Made by a program: the position numbers and the translations under genes. The notes beneath the pieces are model-generated. The model was not told the DNA's origin and did no database searches. It saw only the letters and a program-made list of their open reading frames with translations. From contig JAJKFJ010010491.1 in the NCBI GenBank assembly GCA_027382625.1, positions 1 through 13,712 of the forward strand: a stretch of 13,712 bases of DNA, given 5' to 3'. Positions 1 through 10,100 of the stretch are shown here, piece by piece (position 1 is the stretch's first letter; each line of letters starts with the position of its first letter). This DNA is from Tetmemena sp. SeJ-2015. Lineage: Eukaryota; Ciliophora; Spirotrichea; Sporadotrichida; Oxytrichidae.

Positions 1-123
1 TTTGAACTAATGGGCGCTGATTTGGCCAAGTACAAAATCTCTGAAAAGAAGGTTGTCTTTGAGGAAGTCAAAAAGAAGAAGAAGGCTGCGGAGGCTGAAG
101 CAGAAGAGGAAGAAGATGATTGA
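1..123 (+). CDS. 3' end of unrecognised gene with Lys-rich then Glu/Asp-rich tail (partial)
   Basis: Frame 1 is open from the window edge to TGA at 121-123, giving the last 40 residues of a protein. The visible part starts FELMGADLAKYKISEKK and ends in a run of five lysines, alanine/glutamate repeats and the acidic terminus EEEEDD. Such a charged tail is common in abundant cytosolic, nucleolar or chaperone-like proteins but does not identify a family. Codons are relatively GC-rich (gcc, aag, gtc, gag), like the dynein and isoleucyl-tRNA synthetase pieces and unlike the AT-rich genes further in. I do not recognise the protein. That the frame is coding is supported by composition and by the TGA stop directly followed by AT-rich sequence. 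Confidence 0.6.
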   Translation, partial: FELMGADLAKYKISEKKVVFEEVKKKKKAAEAEAEEEEDD

Positions 124-205
124 AAAAATAGCTCATACATCATTAATTAAGTTTGCTTAATTATTCCTTGTTAATACTCAAATTCTAACAAAGACTTTGT
201 TTTGA
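124..205. other. AT-rich spacer between the 1-123 gene end and the dynein fragment
   Basis: These 82 bases are AT-rich with no coding signal. They contain the 3' flank of the preceding gene and end at an in-frame TGA (203-205) immediately before the dynein reading frame opens. No promoter, start codon or N-terminal dynein sequence is present, so the dynein piece cannot begin as a complete gene here. This spacer should contain a germline segment boundary or a rearrangement breakpoint. Confidence 0.5.
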
Positions 206-1349
206 GAATTCTTTTCTATATAAATCTTGGAGGATGGCTATATGCTTAGTCAGTCGGGAATTTACTTTGTTCCTGAGATTGGAACTCTATAATCCTTTAA
301 AAACTATATTTCGGAATTACCTATAATAGACTCTCCAGAAGTGTTTGGATTGCATGAAAATGCTAATATCACTTATCAAGCCTAGGAGAGTGATAAAATA
401 ATGTTTACGATCCTCTCTATTCAGCCAAGAATGAGTTCTGGAGCAGGAGGTAAAAGCTAAGATGAAATTGTTATGGAACTAGCGATAGACCTAGAGAACT
501 AATTACCTAACTTATTGGATAGAGCTGTAAGCTTGATTATTATTTTAAAGAAATTTATAGACTTGCAAGAAGGATTTGTTTAAGACGAACGAGAAGGGAT
601 TGATGGAGAGTCTTTCTACAGTTTTGCTTCAAGAAATAGCGAGATTTAACCGTTTACTAGCTGTCATGAGAGCATCTCTTGAGGAATTATAGAAAGCCAT
701 CAAGGGTCTTGTAGTAATGTCATCAGAGCTAGATAGCATGTACCTTAGCATGCTTAATTCTCAAGTCCCTGAGAACTGGGCTAAAGTTGCCTATCCATCT
801 CTAAAGCCTCTTATGTCGTGGTTTAGAGATCTATTGGAGCGCGTTGAGTTTATGGAGGCTTGGTTAACTCAAGGTCAACCTCCTTGCTTCTGGATATCAG
901 GGTTCTTCTTCCCTCAAGGTTTCATGACTGGTGTCCTTCAAACTCACTCAAGAAAGCATAAGGTTGCAATTGACCAGCTAAACTTCTCATTCAAGGTTTA
1001 TGATTTGGACTATGATTAGATGACGGACTCGCCTAAAGATGGAGTGTACATCTATGGATTGTACATGGACGGAGCACGTTGGGATAGAGCTGAGAGAACT
1101 ATAGAAGACTAATACCCTGGGGAAATGTATAGCCCGATGCCAGTTATCCTGTTCAAGCCTATTGAAAACTATCTACAGAATGCAGAGGACTATCAGTGTC
1201 CAATTTATAAGACTAGCGTGAGGGCAGGTGTACTGTCCACAACTGGTTAGTCGACAAACTTTATACTCGCAGTTGATTTACCTACAAAAGAAACTCCTGC
1301 TTACTGGACTTTGAAGGGAACAGCTCTTCTTTGTCAGCTTAATGAATGA
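206..1349 (+). CDS. Dynein heavy chain, C-terminal region (partial, 5' truncated)
   Basis: With TAA/TAG read as Gln and a 34-base intron removed, this encodes 369 residues of the C-terminal end of a dynein heavy chain, the ATP-driven microtubule motor of cilia. Recognisable family landmarks in order: [17 protein letters not shown] (end of AAA6), [116 protein letters not shown] and a terminal [12 protein letters not shown] before TGA (1347-1349). The end matches single-headed inner-arm axonemal dyneins best, but the exact subtype is inference. Homology starts at about 230. Everything upstream (motor AAA1-AAA5, stalk, tail; more than 3,500 residues in a full chain) is absent, and the preceding 85 bases belong to something else. 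TAG at 1018-1020 is an internal Gln, not a stop. It could be a germline gene segment (MDS) or a gene fragment. Confidence 0.93.
527..560 (+). other. Intron in the dynein C-terminal fragment
   Basis: This 34-base AT-rich segment begins GTAAGC and ends TTTATAG. It interrupts the frame between ...LPNLLDRA and [12 protein letters not shown]. Removing it joins the two conserved dynein stretches in frame, and the total coding length (1144 minus 34) is then a multiple of three ending at the TGA. A canonical spliceosomal intron is preferred over an IES because both borders match GT-AG. Confidence 0.85.
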
Positions 1350-1481
1350 TGTTTTTTTCTAAATCAACTTAGAAATGCTGTATAAAATGTTTCTATAATG
1401 AATTTAAAATTTCCAAAGATATTTAATTTACTTTTGTAGATTTTAAGACTGAAATACCAAATCTCATTTGAAAATTTCTAA
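1350..1481. other. Convergent intergenic spacer
   Basis: This 132-base AT-rich stretch lies between the TGA of the dynein fragment (+) and the TGA of the next gene (-). It would hold both 3' UTRs. I see no further gene, telomeric C4A4/G4T4 tract or repeat in it. Confidence 0.5.
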
Positions 1482-3784
1482 TCACAATATTTTCTTACTC
1501 TTTTCAATCAAAGCTAAACTTTAATTCTGATCTATTCTTGCTTAATAAAGCTCATTTCTCATTCTGAGATTTGGCTTGTCTTCTCCTTAAAATAGTTAAC
1601 TTCTAGCTAAACTTGTCTTATCGTTGAGTTTCTTATGCTTGATTATACTGGCATTACTTCCATAGCCAACTCCTCCGACAATTCTAGTCAATAGAGCTGC
1701 ACCACTTCTTTCCTATTAATTTTACTCAGTTGGATTATTCATTTAAGTCGAGCTCTTATGGTGAATCTGCTAAATCCTTCCTGGTGTGGCATGTCTTAAG
1801 AGGCCTTAATTTTTTAGCTACACAGTTGAATAGGAACTTGCATTAATTGGTCTTCCGGGAGATGTCATCTCAGAGATAGTTTCTTAGACATAATTTTATC
1901 CCAAAGGCATCAAGCTATTCTGATAAATATTTGCAGACACTCCTGAATGACGCTTTCCTCCGTTCGATATCAAACTAAAGCTTGTACTTAAAAATTGGTA
2001 TATGCAAAGAATGGAGTATTTATTGTAGTTGGATTATATTAGACACCACCTGTAGTTGATGGTTTCGAATTTTAGTAACTTGCTAATGATGCGGTATATG
2101 GCTAATATGAGGGATCGTATTTACCTGATCTAATTGTCTTCCCACCACCATTGAAATTAGAGTCAGACATCATCTCAGTTGACAAGTCAACATTTAGAGA
2201 TTTCCTCTTGCTCTTCAAGCTGGAAAATCTGTTTGTATAGAAAGTGTTGTTCATTTGAGGGTTTTAAGAACCTGCGATCTTGCTAGTTTTCATAAATTAG
2301 TTAGCTTTCGGAATGAGGATTTTAAACTCTACTGCGCTACTACTTTGGAGTTGCTAAATTTCTTGCTCTATTCTTTGCTTCTGAGCCTTTTTATTTGAAT
2401 GGAAGGCTTGGCCAGCCTCTAAAGTCTTAAAATAGGTCTTCGTCCTTGATTAAGAATGAGAGCTCTGAGTGATTGAAGGAGCCGAGTCTTAAATACCATT
2501 ATTGCTTTGAATCTTCTAAGTCTATTTTTGATTGGGAAAATTTGAATACTTGGTAGTATTAGGGGATGTTTCATGATATCTATTCAAACTTTCAATGTGG
2601 TTAGAAGTATTAAAGTAGCTTGATGTCGCACCATGAGGCTTCGCTTACTAAATTTGGTAAAATTGTGGCTTTTAAATAGCTATCTTAAAGTTAAATTCCT
2701 ATTCAAATGGTAACTCTAAACTTTATGAAAGTTTATTCGGAGATAATTCATCAAGATCTATTCCTTCCAGTTAACCTCTACTCTGCTTCACTCCTTCTCT
2801 ACTTTAGGTTTTATTAAGAAGATTTTTTATGCTTATACTTCCACTTTGCATCGTCTAGTCAAGTAGAGTTATGGTGTTCGTAAAGCCTACTCCATTAAGA
2901 GAGGCATCTCTGCCATTCTTCGAAAGAGTTTAACTCAACCTTAAGTTCTCAAATTGTCTCAGAGATGGCTGACTCTTTATGAATTACTAGTTTAGAGTGG
3001 TATTCATGGATGAAGTGTTAACTATGAATTCTCTCGGACTAACATCTCTCTCCTTAGATCTATCTCTTTTAAGCTTTCCTATCACCTCAAAACCGTCGAT
3101 GTAAGGATCCTACTTGTTAAGAGGATGATTGTTCTCTTACCAGACTTAGGGATCATTCTTGCTCTTGTGATTCTAGTTAAAATTGAGATTCTGAAACTCA
3201 TAACTCAACTCAAATTTACAAATACAGATTGAATCCTTTCTCTCTTGAGCGTGTATGTCTCTGTTATAGTGAAGTGGAAAGTAAGGACTCTTTCTTTTGC
3301 TAGTTTTCAATAGCGCCATTTATAGTGGTTGCTCTAAAGTCAGGTTTGTAAAGCATGGTAACATCTTTTTCCGAATGATCAAGTAAGCTCATGTCCTTTT
3401 TGCTCATGTCTACCTTTTCGCTGAAATAAATTGCTTTTTGGCGCTCAGCAGTTATATTTCGCTGCTTAAGTAGATTTTTGAAATTAGAGTTAGGATCACC
3501 GTGGTAAGGCTAGGTTCCCAAATGATCGTTTAGATAGGGAGAGTTTCCATTCTTTAATCGCTTCACGCAATCAGGTTCGTAGTTTCGCAAATATATCCTA
3601 TTGAAAAAGGTCTTTAAATAATTTGAATTCATTTCCAATTAAATGTCTTATTCGCATTCATGATAGACTTTTCAATTAGTTTATTATCGGAAGCTTCGGT
3701 AACAGGATTGAGGAGTGCTGCTTTCATAGAGCCATCGCAAATATTCTTGCAATCTACTTAGTCCATATTATCCACCCAGCTCAT
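1482..3784 (-). CDS. Hypothetical Gln/Ser/Asn-rich protein, apparently complete
   Basis: Read on the minus strand with UAA/UAG as Gln, this runs from ATG at 3784-3782 (MSWVDNMDQVDCKN...) to TGA at 1484-1482. An in-frame TGA about 12 codons upstream supports the start. After removal of three inferred introns it is 694 residues, and the summed exon length is a multiple of three. The N-terminal 60 or so residues and the segment with PYLNDHLGTQPYHGDPNSNF look globular. The middle (exon from about 3161 to 2047) is low-complexity, rich in Q, S, N and T with short basic patches (IGKLKRDRSKERD). The C-terminus contains a Gly-rich patch (RIVGGVGYGSNASI) and a charged helical end (RIDQNQSLALIEKSKKIL). 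There is no signal peptide, membrane segment or domain I recognise. It is convergent with the dynein fragment and divergent from the kinase gene, with which it may share a promoter region. Plus-strand open frames over this interval are shadows. Existence of the gene is well supported; the splice sites are less certain. Confidence 0.72.
1958..2046 (-). other. Frame change in the Gln/Ser-rich gene: possible intron 3 or base deletion
   Basis: The frame ending at TGA near 1971 gives way to a frame that is open to the gene end (...GGKRHSGVSANIYQN...). An 89-base GTGTCT...CGGAG intron restores the frame, but its borders are poor. Alternatively one extra A in the plus-strand homopolymer at 1990-1994 would join the frames without any intron. 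The frame change itself is visible; the cause is not resolved. Confidence 0.3.
3162..3219 (-). other. Possible intron 2 of the Gln/Ser-rich gene
   Basis: The upstream exon ends in-frame at TGA just after a GTAAAT donor at 3219. The only acceptor restoring the long downstream frame is ...TCACAAGAG at 3162 (58 bases). A more typical TAG acceptor ten bases earlier gives the wrong frame. The splice is therefore tentative; a one-base sequence error or an alternative donor nearby would also explain the frame change. Confidence 0.35.
3598..3668 (-). other. Probable intron 1 of the Gln/Ser-rich gene
   Basis: This 71-base segment (minus strand) starts GTCTAT and ends CCTTTTTCAATAG, a good polypyrimidine-AG acceptor. 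The upstream frame hits TGA inside it. Removal joins ...SDNKLIEK to IYLRNYEPD in frame. The donor GTCTAT is not the usual GTAAGT, so the 5' border is inferred from frame only. Confidence 0.55.
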
Positions 3785-4195
3785 CGTTCTCTCCTTGCTC
3801 CTTGCAGAATATACGTCTCATTTAATTTCACTTTCATTCATATATAAGTTAATATATCCATTTAACTTTTAGATTGGTAAGTATTTTGGATTGTTTTTTA
3901 TTGATTTGCTTGATCGATTCCCTGTTTTTGTAGATGTGAATGTTGTGCATTATATAGCTAACTTTATTTTATTACAAACTGATAGTAAATTTATTTTAGC
4001 TTACTCCCTGTAAATTAAATTATAATTGTTATGATGATGATGTGTGAAAATATTTCATCTTTTCTTTATGATCACAAGTAGTTTTAAAGTAGTGAATTAA
4101 AATATAAATGAAGAGTGCTATAGCAGAGAGAGTAAATATAATTGCGAATAAATTGGGTAATTATAATAGCGAATAATTTATATATTTGTTTGTTA
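3785..4195. promoter_or_regulatory. Divergent intergenic region, candidate bidirectional promoter
   Basis: About 410 bases separate the start of the minus-strand gene (3784) from the first ATG cluster of the plus-strand kinase gene (4196). The sequence becomes very AT-rich after about 3840, with TATATAAG at 3840-3847. No motif can be assigned with certainty in a ciliate. The divergent arrangement is what marks this as the regulatory region of both genes. The kinase start is uncertain, so the right border could move. Confidence 0.4.
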
Positions 4196-7100
4196 ATGAT
4201 GATGCTAACTCAAACTATAGCACAAAATAGTGATTCTCTAAGAAATCAATTAAAATTTTAATTTAGAAATTTATAAATTTAAGAAAAGGTGAGGATAGAG
4301 GATTCAATTTTGGGAAAAGAAATAATGCAAATGCTGAATCCATAAAGGAAGAAGATATTTTTATATGAATGAGAATTTAGTTATATTGTTTGAAGAAGAA
4401 ACTCATCCAAGAAACCTAGATCATTAGAATTCCTTTAAGAAAAATAGATTCAAAAAGTCATAATAATTTTCTTTTATAGATAACAGTAAAATACATAAGT
4501 GATAGCAGGTAGTGAAGGTATTACGTCTCCAGGAAGCAGCTCCAAACAATAAACAGGTTAAGGTAATTCGAGCAAGCAACTTTTATTGCGGAAGGATTCT
4601 AATAAATCAATTAAGCACTCTAATTCAACAAAATAAGGCTCAGATGCAAAACACATTTAAACTTTAATACTTATGTAGATAGTGGATAGTTGCCCTTGAA
4701 AAAGTAGAGATCTAAGGTGGGGCTATCAATAACAGACTCTATCAAGAAAAGTATTAATCTTAGAAAAGATAGAGTTAATGAGGAGAATACCAGCGAAACT
4801 GAATTACAAGATAAGGCAAATGGGCTTAAAGAAGGCGCAAGAGATGCTAAGAAGAAGAAAATCAAAGATATTCTGAGGACATATATTTTAATTCATTATG
4901 CCTAAAAAATAATTTATCTAAAGCAACTTTAAAGAGTAAGATTTAAGAAGATTTCTTTTAATAAATTTGAGAATTATAAATATATGTAAATTATTTAAAA
5001 TATCTTTATGAATCTCTCCTTATTTTACTAAAAATGGCCATAAATTATGTTTTAGAGGAACAAGCTAGGAATAGTAAACATAAATGAAGTAATTTTGGGC
5101 AGAAAGAAAAAGTTTTAAAATATTTATTCTGTAAATTTATGAACTGAGTTTGATGGGCTGGAATAAGTAATTGATAATAAAAATAATAGCAACAACACAA
5201 GCTAAAAGTAAAAATAAAATGAAGCAAAGACATCCTCCGACAAAGCCGTATTCAGTGAGGTGTACAAATTTAAGGGCATTTTAGGAATTGGAGTGTTTGG
5301 AGTTGTGGTGCTTGTTTAAAATCTCCAAGCGAAGGAGTTGAGAGCGCTCAAAATAATTTACAAGTCGAGACTGAGCAATGAGGAGATAAGGATTATAGAG
5401 ACAGAAAGTGAAATTCTGTACAAACTAAGAGACAGATAAAACGTGGTTAAATTTTATCAAGTAAGGAAATATAAATATACACTCTCTATCTCATTTTGAT
5501 AGCTTTCCAGTAAGGGATAAAAAATTTCACTAAATAATTTTCTATATTTCCTTGCTAAATATGAATAGTTGGTTATAGATGTACGAGGGCAAGTCCTATA
5601 TAATGATAGAGATGGAATATGTTGAAGGTGGCTAACTCAAAAGGATTTATGAAAAGAGGTTAAGTTTAGCTAAGAAGAAATAATGGTACATCTATCGAAT
5701 CCAGGCCATGAAGCAGCAAGATATTCAAGAATAGATAAATAAATAAGTCCAATTCGTCGATTAGCAAGATTAGGAGCCCATCATGACTAAAGCTTATTTA
5801 ATCATAAAGTTTTCTGTTTTTAAACGGAGTAAATTAAATTATGAGGAAAATTTTTTGCCATAATTAAAGAATAATTCAAGTTTTATATTTTTGCTGAAAA
5901 TATATTAAGGAAAATTATATTAATTAAAATTATGCTTTATAGATATATATTACAATTTTTATAGATCATAATAGAGAGAGATATTGAGTATTTCGAGAGC
6001 CGAGTACTGATGCAAGAGCCTCTATTTTCAGATGAAGAAATAGCTTCTATCATAAAAGGTATGATAGAAGGTCTAGTTGGAGTTCATGAATTAGATGTAA
6101 TTCACAGAGACATCAAGCCTGAAAATATTCTCCTGAGCTAAATATCTGACTTGACTTAGTCTCAAATAAAGTTGGTAGATTTCGGCTTGAGTGCAAAATT
6201 TAAGGGCAGTTAGAAGTAAGTAATCGATGAGAAAATTGGGACACTTCTTTTTATGGCCCCTGAGTAAATCTCAATGCAAAACTACGGGAAGAAGATAGAC
6301 ATGTTCGCTGTGGGAATAGTGATGTACTATCTCTTCTGCGGGAAACACCCAATTTATTAACTTAGTGAGTCCCAGTTACAGTACAGACAGAAAATCACAT
6401 CAACTGAACCTGATAAATGGGAGTATCCTAGTTTCATGTCCAAGTAAGTTATTACTACTACCTCTGAGTATTCTAGTTATTTAACTTTATCTAGTTTAGC
6501 CAAGGATTTCCTCTCAAGAATATGCGCTCTCTCTCAGGTCTAAAGATATGACGCTAAAAGAGCTATATTCAATTAAATTTAGATTTCTTTATTATAAGCC
6601 CTACTACATCCTTGGATAACTAGAAATTCCAATGACCGAATTCCACTGACTAGAACTGAAGAGCTTTAGTAGTATGATGTGCATCACACCCTCTCTAAGA
6701 TGGTGAGAGCTATGACTTTCCTATGCATAGTCAAACATCAAAACTAACCTGAATCAAAGCCTTAGTCAGCAATTTAAAAATCCAGTAAAATATATCGAAA
6801 CGACTTTGTGAGCGATACTCAGCTAGATTTCTCTGATAACTTTGGCTCGGACACAAATTGGCTGCTGTCCACAGGTGGAATGAGATAGTCTTACATTAGA
6901 AAGTTTAAATTGTAACTCTCTATAAGATCTATTATAAGCTAAAGCAAGGTGGTGATTCTGCAAATACAGGTAGAAGAGGTGGTGATGTGTCTACTAATTA
7001 TGAGAATCTAGGCACTGACTAAAACAACTCCTTTACTTTAAGTGCTTACCTCGATAATATTGAGATAAATTCCGTTAGTGGCAATCAAGGAGCAATAGCG

Positions 7101-10100
7101 CATTCTAACTCCTCAAAAAAGCGATTTCAGAGTCGCCCACAGATGCTTAACTCTACTTATAGTAAGCAGTCTTATTAGATCCAGCCGTTAGGCTAACACA
7201 ATCATCCGAATATGGGAAATATGCCTGATAAAACTTAATCATCAATAGTCCAATAGTAGACTGCAAGCATTCTCTAGGAACAACCTGCTTCTAAGCGATT
7301 GAATTTCTTGCCTGAAATAGCCTTTCATCTCAGAAAGGGATCGAAAGATGAAGATGGAAGTGAGACAAAGAGTGGAATGGGTACTGTGGTAAATTATGTA
7401 GGAGGGGAGCAAAATAGAGACTTCTCTATTAAAAAGTAAACTACTAAGAAGGATTTGTTTGGAGTGTTAGCCAAGGAAAGAGAAAAGCAAAGCAACTCAA
7501 CAAATGTTAAGAGCCACCTTCAAAGCATATTGAACGCAAATGAAAAGATGAACTAGGCTAATTCAGGGTCTTATCTATACTTTAAACTATTATGCTATGA
7601 TGTTTTGAATTAAATTTAGCATTAGCAAGTCATATGGCATCGCCGAGTCCTACTACATAAAGGCTAAACCTATAGAGTAAAGCATAGTCTAACCCTCTAA
7701 TAGAAAGGCAAAGAATGTTCAATAACAGTATAAGAAAGCCCTCTGTTCAAGCTCAATTCTCCTCAGAGAATAAAAAGCTTTTGGAAAGAGTAGCTAAATA
7801 TGAGATCTCAGAGTTCAACTATATTTATAACTTTTCATGATCTATTCAAACTATACAAGTAAGATTATTGGAGCTAACGGAAATGATTCAAAAAGATCAG
7901 GGCTTCACAACAGTGACTACAAAGCTTAAGATAAATCCATCCAGGAGAGATTCTTAGTGAATGAAAGCCCAATGGTGGGAAAGAAATTAAAGACATAAGT
8001 AGGTTATGGCGGAGGAAATCATTATCCTTTTAAAGCTTAAAGCTTGAAAAAGCAGTTTGGAATCGGCTCATAGAATATGCGATAAAGCCTGAAAGCTGAA
8101 AATATCAATCATCAAGATTCTTAAGATACCTTAGAGAAAGATGAGTTGCCTTTTCCTACTAACTTAAACCTCAAGCTGAGCAAGTGCTAGAATAACGAAG
8201 AGAATAATTAGTAGTTACCTTCTCAGATTTTTGCAAAAACCTTGAGCTCGAACAGTGGACTTTTTGGAGATGCAAAGCAATTGCCATTAGCCAGTCGTTT
8301 ACTTGAGAACGGGGAGAGTAGCCATAAAGCATTTATTCATCAGCAAATTACATTCTCTGATACTAAGAATGAAGCTAGGCCTCTTGTATTAGGCTAAAAA
8401 AGGCATGAGAAATACCCCTCCCACTATAGTATGCCTCCAATTTCAAAGCCAATCAACCAAATGGAAGTAATGTCAAAAGAAGGAATTTAAAACCAAGGTA
8501 TTGAAGAACGAAATATAGGATTAGAAGACAAACTACCCCTTACTTTGATAGTCAATCAAAATCATCACTTGAAGCATACACATTCATAAGCTGTTAGCCA
8601 AAACAACTCTGGAATATAAGTTGATAGAAATGGCTATTAGTTTTAAGGAGGATCTATTTCTTAGACTTAATTACTGAAAGAACAGAAAACCTCTGCAACT
8701 AAGCAATCTAGGAACTTCAATCAAGCACAAACAACTGAGAAAGTTAAGTAGAAGGGAGACCTGATTAAATATATTTAGAATTATGAACTTTGATTCAGCA
8801 GCTAAATGCATAACCTAGATCTTTTAATTTATTGAGATGATTGATTTTAATAAAGATCAATCTAATTGAGACAAGTGCATCAAAACTAGAAAGCTATGTT
8901 CACGACTACTTCTAACAGCAGCACTAGTGACTATACAGATAATTAACCTGAGGGAATGAAGCAGAGTTCTCAGTCGAAAGTCTTGACACAAAACATGAAC
9001 CAAAGGTATAATATAGCTGAGAATTTAATTGGAAATTGAATTAATTATTAAATTTAAGTAAAATGGAATAGATCAGTGGCAGTTGAAGTATCTTATTTCT
9101 AATTAATTATTACACCATTCGATTCAGCATAGAATTATAAGAATTTTCTATCCTTGCAACTTTAGTGTGGGAACGCTCAGTACAGAGTTATAAGCGACAC
9201 AAGTTAGTGAAGACCGGAAATTTGAATATGATCGACTCGCGCTCACCTTATCTCTCTCCTGAGAGGTGCTGTGAAGATAACTAAAGAAGAAACTCTAATT
9301 AATTTTTGATAAGCTATCGAACAAGCTGCAGATCAAGGGGTGAATCTGCGATTTCAACTGTCACCATTTTGCAACTCCCTTTTATTATTTTAACTAATCA
9401 TCGATTTTAATTAAATTCTATACTATAACTTTGTTCCAACTCTCCAGCAAAGCAAAAAGGCAAACTAGCATTTGGGCTACAAAGACAGATAGGTACAAAT
9501 CTTGCACTAAAACTTTTAAAACTATTCCCAAAAGGTGAGGATAAGTCCAAGTATAGTGAATGCGGAAAACCTGACTGCTGCTGCTAATTAGAAGCTATCT
9601 TAGTTTACTGACAGTTAATTAGATCCCTACAAGGAAAAAAATCAAATCAGCATGTTCAAATAAATATTTCAGAGATGAATTATCAATTTATCCAATCTCT
9701 TTTAAGTTCAGTGAAAAGCGAGGATCGTTGTCAGTGTGCAAGAGCAAAGACCAAAAGACGACTATCGCTCTGCCTTTATAGTCTTACCCCAATTAATCTT
9801 ACAATCCAACTCCTATGGTCCAAAAAGTAAAAGCTGGAGTCATTGAATCTGTATCCACCACTCCTGCAAGGGCAAAACCCTCAATAGTCTCTGGATTGAA
9901 TCAAGGATCGACACATAAAGAATAGTCGAAGCAATTGTAATAAATAGCAGAGAAAATCACCTAAAAGAAGAGATTAACACATGTAGAATAGAGCGAGAAA
10001 CTACTCTAGCTTATATCCAAAGAGGAGAGAGAATCAAAGCAGCGAAGAGAAACTACTCTTGCCTAGTCTATTAAAAGAAGGTATGAATGAATGAAAGAGA

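Noticed and set aside
717..1019. A 100-residue stand-alone protein starting [12 protein letters not shown]
   Set aside because: It is only the middle of the dynein C-terminal region. The frame continues upstream through TAG (Gln) and downstream past the TAG at 1018-1020.
1620..2260. Long plus-strand open frames when TAA/TAG are read as Gln
   Set aside because: They overlap the minus-strand gene, which has better composition, a start, a TGA end and coherent exons. With one stop codon, long open antisense frames are expected by chance.
4671..4865. Minus-strand 64-residue hydrophobic open frame
   Set aside because: It is antisense to Lys/Glu-rich kinase N-terminal coding sequence. Poly-Leu/Phe/Ser content is the usual shadow of AAG/GAA-rich codons.
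5045..5233. Minus-strand 62-residue Cys/Tyr/Leu-rich open frame resembling a membrane peptide
   Set aside because: It overlaps AT-rich intron/exon sequence of the kinase gene and has no independent support.
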